15,209 nucleotides of DNA from Chloroflexota bacterium (GTDB taxonomy: Bacteria > Chloroflexota > Limnocylindria > Limnocylindrales > CSP1-4). Below, piece after piece: positions 6,924 to 13,424 of this stretch. The number at the start of each line of letters is the position of its first letter. The first letter of the stretch is position 1. The notes beneath the pieces are model-generated. The model saw nothing but the letters and a program-made list of their open reading frames with translations, was not told the DNA's origin and did not search any database. Where the stretch lies: the NCBI GenBank assembly GCA_013813905.1, contig JACCQX010000173.1:1-15209 (forward strand). The letters run 5' to 3'. Made by a program: the position numbers and the translations under genes.

Positions 6924-6929
6924 TACGAT
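6924..6929 (+). promoter_or_regulatory. Candidate -10 box for the Fe-S carrier gene
   Basis: TACGAT lies about 60 bp before the ATG at 6989. A start near 6936 would give a leader of about 53 nt containing the GGAGG site. No firm -35 was found. Confidence 0.35.
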
Positions 6930-6988
6930 GGTGCCGCGACCGCCGTGAGGTGCCGCACCACGCAGTCCCGGGGAGGACACTCCGCACG

Positions 6989-7411
6989 ATGATCGAAACC
7001 ACCACCACCACGCCGACGCCCGAGCGGATCGTCGACACGGACACCGCACCCCTCGTGGTGCTGAGCGACGCCGCAGCCGACAAGCTGCGGGAGTTGACCG
7101 CCGCCGAAGCCGACCCCAACGTCGGTCTGCGCGTCTACGTATACAGCGGCGGTTGCTCCGGCTTCCGCTACGGGATGATGCTCGAGGACCAGCCCTCCAG
7201 CGAGGACATCACTGTCGAGAGCAAGGGCATCAAGGTCTACGTCGACCAGAACAGCACGCAGCACCTGTCCGGCTCGGAGATCGACTATCTCGATACCCTC
7301 ATGGGTGCCGGCTTCACCGTGAACAACCCCAACGCCGTGTCCGGCTGTGGCTGCGGCAGCAGCTTTCGAACGGCGGAGTCGACCGGCAGCCCGGGTGGCT
7401 GCAGCCACTGA
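6989..7411 (+). CDS. erpA: A-type iron-sulfur carrier (ErpA/IscA/HesB family)
   Basis: 140 residues, slightly longer than the usual 105-120 because of a Thr-rich N-terminal lead and a short Gly/Ser tail. The domain starts at VVLSDAAADKLRELTA (23-38). The three ligand cysteines are present: Cys56 in YSGGCSGFRYGM, and Cys120 and Cys122 in SGCGCGSSF. DYLDTLMGAGFTVNNPN precedes the CxC pair as in the family. It should carry and deliver Fe-S clusters to client enzymes in the cytoplasm. ATG 6989 is favoured, with GGAGG at 6972-6976 (a rather long 12-nt spacer); an in-frame GTG at 6950 would add 13 residues lying in the leader. An extra Cys138 sits near the C-terminus. No other Fe-S assembly genes are adjacent, which is common for ErpA. 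The gene ends at a strong terminator. Confidence 0.92.
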   Translation: MIETTTTTPTPERIVDTDTAPLVVLSDAAADKLRELTAAEADPNVGLRVYVYSGGCSGFRYGMMLEDQPSSEDITVESKGIKVYVDQNSTQHLSGSEIDYLDTLMGAGFTVNNPNAVSGCGCGSSFRTAESTGSPGGCSH

Positions 7412-7429
7412 GCCCTACGGGATCGTGCG

Positions 7430-7457
7430 AAAGGCGAGCCCAGACGGGCTCGCCTTT
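7430..7457 (+). terminator. Intrinsic terminator after the Fe-S carrier gene
   Basis: A perfect 12-bp stem, AAAGGCGAGCCC / GGGCTCGCCTTT, with an AGAC loop, followed by TTTCTGATT. It begins 19 bp after the stop codon. The A-run and T-run at the stem base are typical of rho-independent terminators. Confidence 0.9.
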
Positions 7458-7482
7458 CTGATTCCCGCCACACTTGTCCCGA

Positions 7483-8322
7483 ATGGAACTGCCCCTCTTC
7501 CCGCTCCACTCGGTGCTCTGTCCCGGCGTCGCGCTGCCCCTGCACATCTTCGAGGAGCGTTACCGCCTGCTGGTGTCACGCTGCATCGAGCGCTCCGAGC
7601 CGTTCGGCGTCGTGCTCATCCGCGACGGCCGCGAGGTGGGTCCCATGGCTGGACGGCTGGCCGACGTGGGCACCACCGCGCTGATCCGACGGGCCGGGCG
7701 GTATCCGGACGGGCGCTACGACATCGTGGCCGTGGGCGAGCGGCGCTTCCGGGTCATGTCGCTGGATCACGAACGGCAGCCGTACCTGCTGGGCGATGTG
7801 ACGCTCATCGATGAAGGGCTGGGGAGCCAGACGGATGCCGAGCGGATGGCCGGCCGGGTGGGGCAGCGCTTCCTGCGCTACCTGGAGCTGCTCCAGCCGG
7901 CGCTCGACGATGACGGTCCGGAGATCGAGATCGAGGTGGAGATCGAGGCGCCGGAGGACACGCTCAGCGAGGGCGAGCCGGTGGCCATGACCATCGAGGG
8001 CTTGGAGGCCGAGGAGAGCGGGCTGCCCAGTCCGGAGCCGACGCTCGACACATCCGGCCTTTCACCGGACCAGCGGCGGGACCTGCTCATGGCTGCCGCC
8101 CGTCGACTCACCGCCACGGACGATCCTACGGCCCTGTCGTACCTGCTGACAGGTCTGATACAGGTCGATCTGCCAGTCCGACAGGGCCTGCTGGAGGCGC
8201 CCGACACGGTCGGGCGGCTCGTCGGCCTGGACGCCCTGCTCACGCGCGAGATCGGGCACCTGGACCGGAACCTGCGGCCCATCAGCCTCGACCCGCGACT
8301 CCTGAGCTTGCGGCGAAACTAG
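7483..8322 (+). CDS. LON substrate-binding-domain protein
   Basis: 279 residues. The N-terminal LON substrate-binding (PUA-like) domain opens with MELPLFPLHSVLCPG and LPLHIFEERYRLL (19-31), followed by FGVVLI (41-46), DVGTTALI (61-68) and VAVGERRFRV (82-91), the usual order. There is no ATPase or Ser-Lys protease domain, so it is a stand-alone LON-N protein, not Lon protease. After an acidic insert at about 142-190 with Glu-Ile repeats, the C-terminus is helical, like the LON-domain tail. Stand-alone members are widespread but have no settled function; a substrate- or partner-recognition role is inferred. ATG 7483 is chosen over an in-frame TTG at 7474. A CACACT 8 nt upstream may be a weak leaderless -10. 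The stop abuts the stop of the convergent gene with no intervening base. Confidence 0.85.
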   Translation: MELPLFPLHSVLCPGVALPLHIFEERYRLLVSRCIERSEPFGVVLIRDGREVGPMAGRLADVGTTALIRRAGRYPDGRYDIVAVGERRFRVMSLDHERQPYLLGDVTLIDEGLGSQTDAERMAGRVGQRFLRYLELLQPALDDDGPEIEIEVEIEAPEDTLSEGEPVAMTIEGLEAEESGLPSPEPTLDTSGLSPDQRRDLLMAAARRLTATDDPTALSYLLTGLIQVDLPVRQGLLEAPDTVGRLVGLDALLTREIGHLDRNLRPISLDPRLLSLRRN

Positions 8323-8928
8323 CTACTCGTCGGAGAAGCGCTGCTCCTGCCAGGGATCGGCCTCGTTGTGGTAGCCGTAGCGCTCCCAGAAGCCGAGCTG
8401 GTCCTCCGCCCGGAACTGTAGGCCGCGGATCCACTTGGCGCTCTTCCAGAAGTAGCGCTGGGGCACCACCAGGCGCAGTGGGTAGCCATGCTCGGGCGTG
8501 AGCGGCTCCCCGTCCGCCACATCGGCCAGCAGGACGTCATCGTCATCCAACACTTCGAGCGGCAGGTTCGTGGTGTAGCCCTGCTCCGCGTGTTCCACCA
8601 CGAAGCGCGCCGACGGCTTGAGTCCGGCCCGTTCCAGGATGTGCCGGATGGGAACACCCTCGAAGTCCATGTCCAGCCGCGTCCAGCGCGTGACGCAGTG
8701 GATGTCCCGGTGGATGCTCTTGCGAGGCATCCGGCGGAACTCCTCCCAGGAGAAGGTGAAAGGATCCTCCACCTCGCCCCACACGCGGAAGTCCCACGTG
8801 GCCAAGTCGACGGCCGGCACCGAGCCGTAGTGGAGCACCGGCCACTTCTGTGTCACGTACTGGCCCGGGGGCACGCGCCCCTTCTGTTCGTCGGACACCT
8901 TGGGGCGTGACATCAGACGGTCGAGCAT
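8323..8928 (-). CDS. Cytoplasmic sulfite-oxidase-like molybdopterin oxidoreductase
   Basis: 201 residues with the oxidoreductase molybdopterin-binding domain: WDFRVWGEVEDPFTFSWEEF (45-64), IHCVTRWT with Cys78, the expected molybdenum ligand, then GVPIRHIL (91-98), HGYPLRLVVPQRYFWKSAKWIRGLQF (147-172) and the C-terminal GFWERYGYHNEADPW. These are typical of short SUOX-fold proteins related to MsrP and YuiH. There is no Tat signal, so it is expected in the cytoplasm, unlike the periplasmic methionine-sulfoxide reductase MsrP. No membrane haem partner (MsrQ) is adjacent. The substrate is unknown. The ATG at 8928 is preceded by TACACT ending 7 nt upstream, implying a leaderless mRNA from a promoter shared with the divergent lipoprotein gene. 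The stop is directly next to the stop of the LON-domain gene. Confidence 0.9.
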   Translation of the reverse strand: MLDRLMSRPKVSDEQKGRVPPGQYVTQKWPVLHYGSVPAVDLATWDFRVWGEVEDPFTFSWEEFRRMPRKSIHRDIHCVTRWTRLDMDFEGVPIRHILERAGLKPSARFVVEHAEQGYTTNLPLEVLDDDDVLLADVADGEPLTPEHGYPLRLVVPQRYFWKSAKWIRGLQFRAEDQLGFWERYGYHNEADPWQEQRFSDE

Positions 8929-8935
8929 GATCGGA

Positions 8936-8945
8936 AGTGTACGCT
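8936..8945. promoter_or_regulatory. Bidirectional promoter with overlapping -10 boxes
   Basis: The minus strand has TACACT (8941-8936), 7 nt before the oxidoreductase ATG at 8928. The plus strand has TACGCT (8940-8945), 6 nt before the lipoprotein GTG at 8952. The boxes share the TA at 8940-8941, so one short near-symmetric element could direct two leaderless transcripts in opposite directions. Confidence 0.55.
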
Positions 8946-8951
8946 CGTTAC

Positions 8952-9503
8952 GTGCGCTCGACCCTCGGTCTCCTCCTCGGAGTCATGCTCCTGGCCTCGT
9001 GCAACGCGGCACCCACCGTGCCCGCCGACAGCCCGCCCGGAAGCCCGTCCGCCGCGAGCCCGCCCGGGAGCTCGCTGGCGGTCAGCCCGCCCGGGGACGG
9101 AAGCAGTCCTTCCCCGGAGGCGAGTCGTCCGGCCGACCCCTCCGCCTTCCACCCGCTGCCGCCCGACCTTCGGCTCGTGCCCGGCCGGCGGGACCCGAGC
9201 GCGAGCCTCACGGCCACGTCTGTCGCCGACGCGGTGCCCGGGATCGCCCAGCCGTTCAGGCTGGAGCATTGCGGACTGGCGTCGCCCTTCGACTTCGACG
9301 GCAGCCTGTGGGACCCGGTCGCCGGTCGCGATGCGGAGGGGGAGGCCATCGACTCAGAGGAGGAGATCGGCGAACTGATCAATCCCACCGAGGGCGAGGT
9401 GGTCCTGCTCGACGCCGGCCAGGTCCAGTTCCGCACAGCGGCAGGTTCGATCATCCTGCTTACGCGTCACGTCGGCGCCAAGACTTACTTCCTCTGCTCC
9501 TAG
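8952..9503 (+). CDS. Lipoprotein of unknown function with a Pro/Ser-rich linker
   Basis: 183 residues. GTG 8952 gives a textbook lipoprotein signal: MRSTLGLLLGVMLLASC with Cys17 as the lipidation site. An upstream in-frame GTG at 8937 lies inside the -10 boxes and is rejected. Residues about 20-60 are a Pro/Ser/Gly linker with three SPPG units spaced exactly 9 residues apart. The rest (about 65-183) appears to be a folded domain with HPLPPDLRLVPG, PFRLEHCGLASPFDFDGSLWDP and a final VQFRTAAGSIILLTRHVGAKTYFLC. Two cysteines, in EHCGL and near the C-terminus, could form a disulfide outside the membrane. I do not recognise the domain. It is divergent from the oxidoreductase gene over a shared promoter. 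Confidence 0.82.
   Translation: MRSTLGLLLGVMLLASCNAAPTVPADSPPGSPSAASPPGSSLAVSPPGDGSSPSPEASRPADPSAFHPLPPDLRLVPGRRDPSASLTATSVADAVPGIAQPFRLEHCGLASPFDFDGSLWDPVAGRDAEGEAIDSEEEIGELINPTEGEVVLLDAGQVQFRTAAGSIILLTRHVGAKTYFLCS
9030..9110 (+). repeat. Three 27-bp units encoding the SPPG linker
   Basis: AGCCCGCCCGG occurs at 9030, 9057 and 9084, exactly 27 bp apart. Units 1 and 2 are similar throughout; unit 3 keeps only the first third. They encode three 9-residue units beginning SPPG in the lipoprotein. Confidence 0.75.
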
Positions 9504-9566
9504 AGTGCCTCGCCCCGTCCGGTAGGCGCCGCCGCGCGCAGGAGGACGCGCTCCGCGCCGCCAAGG

Positions 9567-9884
9567 CTACGCCTCGTCCAGCATCCGGTCGATGGCGCGC
9601 AGGATGAAGCGCGAAGCCTCCGCGCTCTTGCCGCCCAGCTTCTGACCCTCGTCACGCTCCAGGGCCACGCGCAGGTCGCCCAGGGCCTGCTCGATGAAGG
9701 GCGTCCGCTGCAATGCGCCCGTGGCGAACGCCTCGTCCAGCCGTTCCACGGCCCGCTGGGCGTTCGCCGTCGCGTGGCCCTTCGCCGCGACGGCCTCCCG
9801 GATGGCGGCGCGTGCCTCCTCGGCGCGCGGACCCCTGCTGGCCACTCGCTCGATCTCAGCGTTCCGTGGAGACGGCCGCCGCAT
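9567..9884 (-). CDS. Small helical protein of unknown function
   Basis: 105 residues from ATG 9884, overlapping the 3' end of the GNAT gene by 29 bp in another frame. An in-frame GTG at 9845, just after the GNAT stop, would give about 92 residues and is an equally possible start. The sequence is charged, Ala-rich and clearly helical: EEARAAIREAVAAKGHATANAQRAVERLDEAF in part, then EQALGDLRVALERDEG, and a C-terminal helix RFILRAIDRMLDEA. There are no Cys, no membrane segment and no signal peptide. I do not recognise the family. It is likely co-transcribed with the GNAT gene upstream. The heptad-like spacing suggests a helical bundle, but no function can be assigned. Confidence 0.65.
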   Translation of the reverse strand: MRRPSPRNAEIERVASRGPRAEEARAAIREAVAAKGHATANAQRAVERLDEAFATGALQRTPFIEQALGDLRVALERDEGQKLGGKSAEASRFILRAIDRMLDEA

Positions 9885-10482
9885 CGCGGGACGTGAGCTC
9901 ATCATCGAAGCGCTGGAGCCACTCGGGCCGCAGCGCTCCCATCTGGATCTCATCCCAGTAGCGCCCGTCCCGCACGATGGCGTCACGCAGCCGTCCCTCG
10001 ATGCGGAACCCGGCCTTTTCATAGGAGCGGATGGCACGGTCGTTGAAGCTGAAGACGCTGAGTCCCACGCGGTGCAGCCCCAGCCGCTCGAAGGCGTGGG
10101 CCAGCATCAAGGAGGTGGCCTCGGTCCCGTAGCCCTGCCCCCAGACATCGCGCTCGCCCAGCGTGATGTGAAAGAGCACCGAGCCGTTGTCGGCATCGAG
10201 GGCGCTGAACGTGGTCAGCCCGATGAGCCGGTCGGTAAGGCGGACGTGGATGGCGTAGGCCACTGAATCCGGCTCCAATAGCCGGGTCTGGAAGAAGCGC
10301 TCCACCTCTTCCCGCGGCATCGGGCGAGTCTGGTAGCGCGTCAGACGAGCGACCTCCGGGTCGCGATACCAGCGCGACACCGCGGCCAGGTTCTCCGGTC
10401 CATGGCGCCGCAGGGTCACGCGCCGCCCCACGATCTCGTGCGGCTGCCACTGCTCCCGCTCCACCATCACCTGGGCGCCCAT
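9856..10482 (-). CDS. GNAT-family N-acetyltransferase (RimJ/RimL-like)
   Basis: 208 residues. VTLRRHGPENLAAVSRWYRD (22-41) is the typical opening of the RimJ/RimL-like branch. The acetyl-CoA pyrophosphate loop is GQGYGTEA (115-122) after an ERDVWG lead-in, followed by LMLAHAFERLGLHRVGLSVFSFNDRAIRSYEKAGF (125-159), with Asn147 and Tyr154 in the usual places of this family. It transfers acetyl from acetyl-CoA to an amino group; the acceptor (protein N-terminus, small amine or antibiotic) cannot be told. ATG 10482 is preceded by TAGCAT on the minus strand, 8 nt away, so it is probably leaderless. It is divergent from the DNA ligase gene, only 41 bp apart, and its 3' end overlaps the small helical ORF. 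Confidence 0.9.
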   Translation of the reverse strand: MGAQVMVEREQWQPHEIVGRRVTLRRHGPENLAAVSRWYRDPEVARLTRYQTRPMPREEVERFFQTRLLEPDSVAYAIHVRLTDRLIGLTTFSALDADNGSVLFHITLGERDVWGQGYGTEATSLMLAHAFERLGLHRVGLSVFSFNDRAIRSYEKAGFRIEGRLRDAIVRDGRYWDEIQMGALRPEWLQRFDDELTSRDAAAVSTER

Positions 10483-10490
10483 GGTGCGGG

Positions 10491-10496
10491 ATGCTA
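10491..10496 (-). promoter_or_regulatory. -10 box of the GNAT gene
   Basis: The minus strand reads TAGCAT, 8 nt before the ATG at 10482. No Shine-Dalgarno is present in the gap. It lies 14 bp from the oppositely directed -10 box of the ligase gene. Confidence 0.5.
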
Positions 10497-10510
10497 CAGC
10501 GCGCGACGAC

Positions 10511-10516
10511 TACCAT
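10511..10516 (+). promoter_or_regulatory. -10 box of the DNA ligase gene
   Basis: TACCAT, then 7 nt (CGGCGGG), then ATG 10524. The spacing again points to a leaderless transcript, although GGCGGG could act as a very weak ribosome site. Confidence 0.5.
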
Positions 10517-10523
10517 CGGCGGG

Positions 10524-12224
10524 ATGCGTCGCTGGGCAGAGACCGCTGAGTCGATCGCGGCCACGCGCCGCACCTCTGAAAAGGTGGCCATCCTTGCCGC
10601 TTACCTCGCCACCTGCTCCGCCGAGGAGCTTCCGTTGGCGGCGGTGTTCATGGCCGGACGTCCCTTCCCGGAACGTGACTCGCGCAGCACGGGCCTGGGC
10701 TGGTCGGCCATCGCCGCAGCCGCAGCCGCGGTCGCCGGCGCCGACTCCCGCTCGCTTGGAGCGCACTACGAAGCCTCCTCGGACCTCAGCCAGGCGGTGG
10801 CCGATCTGCTGGCCGAGGCGGATCACCGGGCGGTCGGGCCGCCGCCCACAGTGCCCGAGGTCGGCCGGGCGTTGGCGGCCATGTCCGCCGCGCGGGGTCC
10901 CGCGGCCAAGGCGGCCGTGCTGGAGGAGCTCCTGCGCCGTTGCGACCCGTTCGTGGCGCGCCATGTGGTCAAGATCCTTTCTACGGAGCTGCGCATCGGC
11001 CTGCGCGAGGGTCACCTGGAAGCGGCCGTAGCGCGCGGCTTCGGACGTGACCCGGCGCAGGTCCAGTGGGCACTGATGCTCACCGGCGACATCGGCCGGG
11101 TCGCCGAGCTGGCCAGGGACGACCGGCTGGGCACGGCGGAGCTGGTGCTCTTCCGCCCGCTCAAGTCGATGCTCGCGTACCCCGCGGCCGATGAGGCGGA
11201 GGTCCTGACCCGGCTCGGCGCCCCGGTCTGGGTCGAGGACAAATACGACGGCATCCGCGCCCAGCTCCACCGGCTCGACGGCGAGCTGAGGCTCTTCAGC
11301 CGCGACCTCAAGGATGTCAGCGCTCAGTTTCCCGAGGTGCTCGCGGCGGGCGCCGCGCTGTCCTGGGAGGGCATCCTGGACGGCGAGGTTCTGGCCTGGC
11401 GTGACGGGATGGCCCTGCCCTTCCTCCAGCTCCAGGCGCGGCTCGGTCGCAAGGCGCCCAGCGCGGAGATCCAGGCACAGGTGCCGGTCATCTACGTGGC
11501 CTTCGACGCGCTCGCCCTGGGCGAGCTCGGCAAGCCGGGCGCGACCGTCGAGCCGCTCCTGCGGCTGGCGCTCCATGAGCGACGTCAACGACTGGAGGGT
11601 CTCGGGCTGGCCACCACCCCCGGCTTCGGCTTGGCCACCCTCGCATCGGCGGCCGATGCCAGCGAGCTGAAGGCCGTCTTCCAGGCCTCCCAGCAGCGCG
11701 GGAATGAGGGCCTGATGGTCAAGGACCCTGACTCGATCTATTCCCCCGGTCGCCGGGGCTACGGCTGGCTCAAGCTGAAGCGACCACTCTCCACGCTCGA
11801 CTGCGTGGTGGTCGGCGTGGAGGTGGGCCACGGCCGGCGCCACGGGGTGCTCTCCGACTACACCTTCGCGGTGCGTGACGACCGGCCGGCATCGGAAGGC
11901 CGCCTGGTGACCATCGGCAAGGCCTACAGCGGCCTGACTGATGCGGAGATCGCGGAGATGACGCGCTGGTTCGAGGCGCACACCATCAGCCGCCACGGCC
12001 GGTACCGCCTGGTGGAGCCGAGCGTCGTGGTGGAGATCGCCTTCGACGTCATCCACCGCTCCACGCGCCACGCCTCGGGCTACGCCATGCGCTTCCCGCG
12101 CATCGTGCGCATCCGCACCGACAAGGGATCGCAGGATGCCGATCTGCTCTCGACCGTGGCCGCACTTCACGACCAGCTCCAGGAGGGCGGACGGTATCGG
12201 GTCCTGACCGCCGGTGAGGCGTAG
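10524..12224 (+). CDS. lig: ATP-dependent DNA ligase
   Basis: 566 residues from ATG 10524; an in-frame upstream start near 10491 lies in the promoter region. The N-terminal helical DNA-binding domain (about 1-205) contains MAGRPFPERDSRSTGLGW (43-60) and LSTELRIGLREG (152-163). The nucleotidyltransferase core follows: motif I EDKYDGIR with the adenylated lysine Lys240, LFSRDLKDVSAQFPEV (257-272), motif III ILDGEVLAW (284-292), EGLMVKDPDSIY (395-406) and motif V YGWLKLKR (413-420). The OB domain ends with motif VI RFPRIVRIRTDK (523-534). All active-site motifs are intact. This three-domain build is shared by archaeal ligases and bacterial LigB. Bacteria normally replicate with NAD-dependent LigA, so a repair role is likely. 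No nuclease, Ku or helicase gene is adjacent. Confidence 0.95.
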   Translation: MRRWAETAESIAATRRTSEKVAILAAYLATCSAEELPLAAVFMAGRPFPERDSRSTGLGWSAIAAAAAAVAGADSRSLGAHYEASSDLSQAVADLLAEADHRAVGPPPTVPEVGRALAAMSAARGPAAKAAVLEELLRRCDPFVARHVVKILSTELRIGLREGHLEAAVARGFGRDPAQVQWALMLTGDIGRVAELARDDRLGTAELVLFRPLKSMLAYPAADEAEVLTRLGAPVWVEDKYDGIRAQLHRLDGELRLFSRDLKDVSAQFPEVLAAGAALSWEGILDGEVLAWRDGMALPFLQLQARLGRKAPSAEIQAQVPVIYVAFDALALGELGKPGATVEPLLRLALHERRQRLEGLGLATTPGFGLATLASAADASELKAVFQASQQRGNEGLMVKDPDSIYSPGRRGYGWLKLKRPLSTLDCVVVGVEVGHGRRHGVLSDYTFAVRDDRPASEGRLVTIGKAYSGLTDAEIAEMTRWFEAHTISRHGRYRLVEPSVVVEIAFDVIHRSTRHASGYAMRFPRIVRIRTDKGSQDADLLSTVAALHDQLQEGGRYRVLTAGEA

Positions 12225-12227
12225 AGT
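12222..12227 (+). promoter_or_regulatory. Possible internal -10 box before the aminotransferase-like gene
   Basis: TAGAGT overlaps the ligase stop codon and ends 6 nt before ATG 12234, the spacing seen at the other leaderless starts here. The match to the -10 consensus is poor, so co-transcription with the ligase is at least as likely. Confidence 0.25.
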
Positions 12228-12233
12228 CCGAAG

Positions 12234-13424
12234 ATGGTCGATCCATTCCTGCCCGACACGGAGAAGATCGCCGCCATCCGGGCGATGCTGCCCGCCACCG
12301 GTGCCGGCATCTACCTCGACGCGCTCACGGCTGGGCCCTTTCCGGCCGAGACGGCCCGGGCGCTGGCCGAGGCCGACGAGTGGGAGCTACGCGTCGGCCG
12401 TGTTGGCGCCGGGCGCGAAGAGGACGTGGCGCAGCGCGAGGATGAGGCACGCGCCGTCCTCGCGGCGCTGGTGATGGGCGATCCGAGTGAGGTCGTGGTC
12501 ACTCATGGAGTGGGGGAGGCGCACACCCAGTTGGCGCTGTCCCTCGTGCCCGGCATCGGCGGCCGCTGGGTCCAGGTGACCGGCGGGGACCCATGTGCAG
12601 CGGCCGCCGTCCGAGGGGTCGCCGTGGCTCATGGCGCCGTGGTCGTGGAGGTCGCGCCGGACGATGCGACCGAGCTGCTCGGGTCGGAGGAGGGTCTGGT
12701 CGTGTTGCCGCACGTAGATGAGCGCAGCGGCGCCGTGCTGCCGGTCGCGCAGCTGGCCCGCCGAGCGCACGGGGCTGGCGCGCTGGTACTCCTGGACGCC
12801 AGCGCATCGGCGGGGGCCCTGACCATCGACCCCCAGGCCCTGGAAGTCGACGCTGTGGCCTTCCCCGCTCACCGATGGTTGCTCGGTCCCGAGGGAGCGG
12901 GCGCGCTATGGCGCCGTTGGAACGACCCCGGCATGGTCGACGGGTGGACCCTCCAGGAGCGCCTCGATCGACTGCCCCGGCGCTCCCTGCTCGGGCTGGC
13001 CCGCTCGCTGGGCTGGCTCGAGATGTACGTCGGCCTGGGCTGGGCCCATGCGCGCACGCTGGACCTGGCTCGCGGGCTCGCGGCTGCCCTGACCGAGATC
13101 GACGGCGTTGCCCTCCTGACGCCGATCGATCGGATGGCCGGCATCGTGACATTCCGCATCGACGGCTGGACGGCGGAGGACGCCATCGAGGAGCTGGGGC
13201 GTCGTGTCTTCGCCATCATCGGCTCCGTCGAGGTGGAGGGGGAGCCGGCCCTGCGGGCCAGCCTTGGTTGCTGGAACACGGAGGAGGAGCTGACGCGTTT
13301 CACCGGTGCCGTGTCGGAACTGGCGGCCTACACGCCGGCGACCATCCCGCGCCGGCCAAGCCTCGTCGTACTGCACGAACGCCGGATCGAGAGTTACGGA
13401 GCGGAGGGGGAGGACGTGCCGTGA
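12234..13424 (+). CDS. Class-V aminotransferase-fold protein lacking the PLP lysine
   Basis: 396 residues, the normal size for this family (cysteine desulfurase, isopenicillin N epimerase). Recognisable segments are GIYLDALTAGPFP (25-37), VVVTHGVGEAHTQL (87-100), LVVLPHVDERSGAVLPV (155-171), LVLLDASASAGAL (184-196, with the cofactor Asp188) and DAVAFPAHRWLLGPEGAGALW (206-226). In working enzymes this last motif reads [G/A]-H/Q-K with the lysine that binds PLP; here the residue is Arg214 (codon CGA). The Gln that normally follows the Asp by three positions is Ala191. The protein is therefore probably not a standard PLP enzyme, while the rest of the fold looks intact with no frameshift. It starts 9 bp after the ligase stop and overlaps the next gene by GTGA. 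Confidence 0.85.
   Translation: MVDPFLPDTEKIAAIRAMLPATGAGIYLDALTAGPFPAETARALAEADEWELRVGRVGAGREEDVAQREDEARAVLAALVMGDPSEVVVTHGVGEAHTQLALSLVPGIGGRWVQVTGGDPCAAAAVRGVAVAHGAVVVEVAPDDATELLGSEEGLVVLPHVDERSGAVLPVAQLARRAHGAGALVLLDASASAGALTIDPQALEVDAVAFPAHRWLLGPEGAGALWRRWNDPGMVDGWTLQERLDRLPRRSLLGLARSLGWLEMYVGLGWAHARTLDLARGLAAALTEIDGVALLTPIDRMAGIVTFRIDGWTAEDAIEELGRRVFAIIGSVEVEGEPALRASLGCWNTEEELTRFTGAVSELAAYTPATIPRRPSLVVLHERRIESYGAEGEDVP

Noticed and set aside
6890..6925. Terminator after the acidic ORF
   Set aside because: Several TGCC/GGCA words can pair, but only in 4-bp stems and without a T-tract. This is too weak to call.
9030..9110. CRISPR-like direct repeats
   Set aside because: The period is 27 bp, the shared part is only 11 bp, and the units are in frame inside a lipoprotein linker. 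This is a coding repeat.
9504..9566. Terminator between the lipoprotein gene and the convergent helical ORF
   Set aside because: The stretch is GC-rich with short self-complementary words, but I found no long clean stem or T-run.
10494..12170. 558-residue open frame on the minus strand opposite the DNA ligase
   Set aside because: The plus strand carries every ligase motif. The long antisense frame is a product of high GC content and codon bias, and its translation shows no recognisable domain.
12875..13420. Upstream extension of the membrane-protein frame (310 residues)
   Set aside because: It shadows the aminotransferase-like gene. GTG 13421 overlaps that gene's stop and is preceded by a purine-rich ribosome site.
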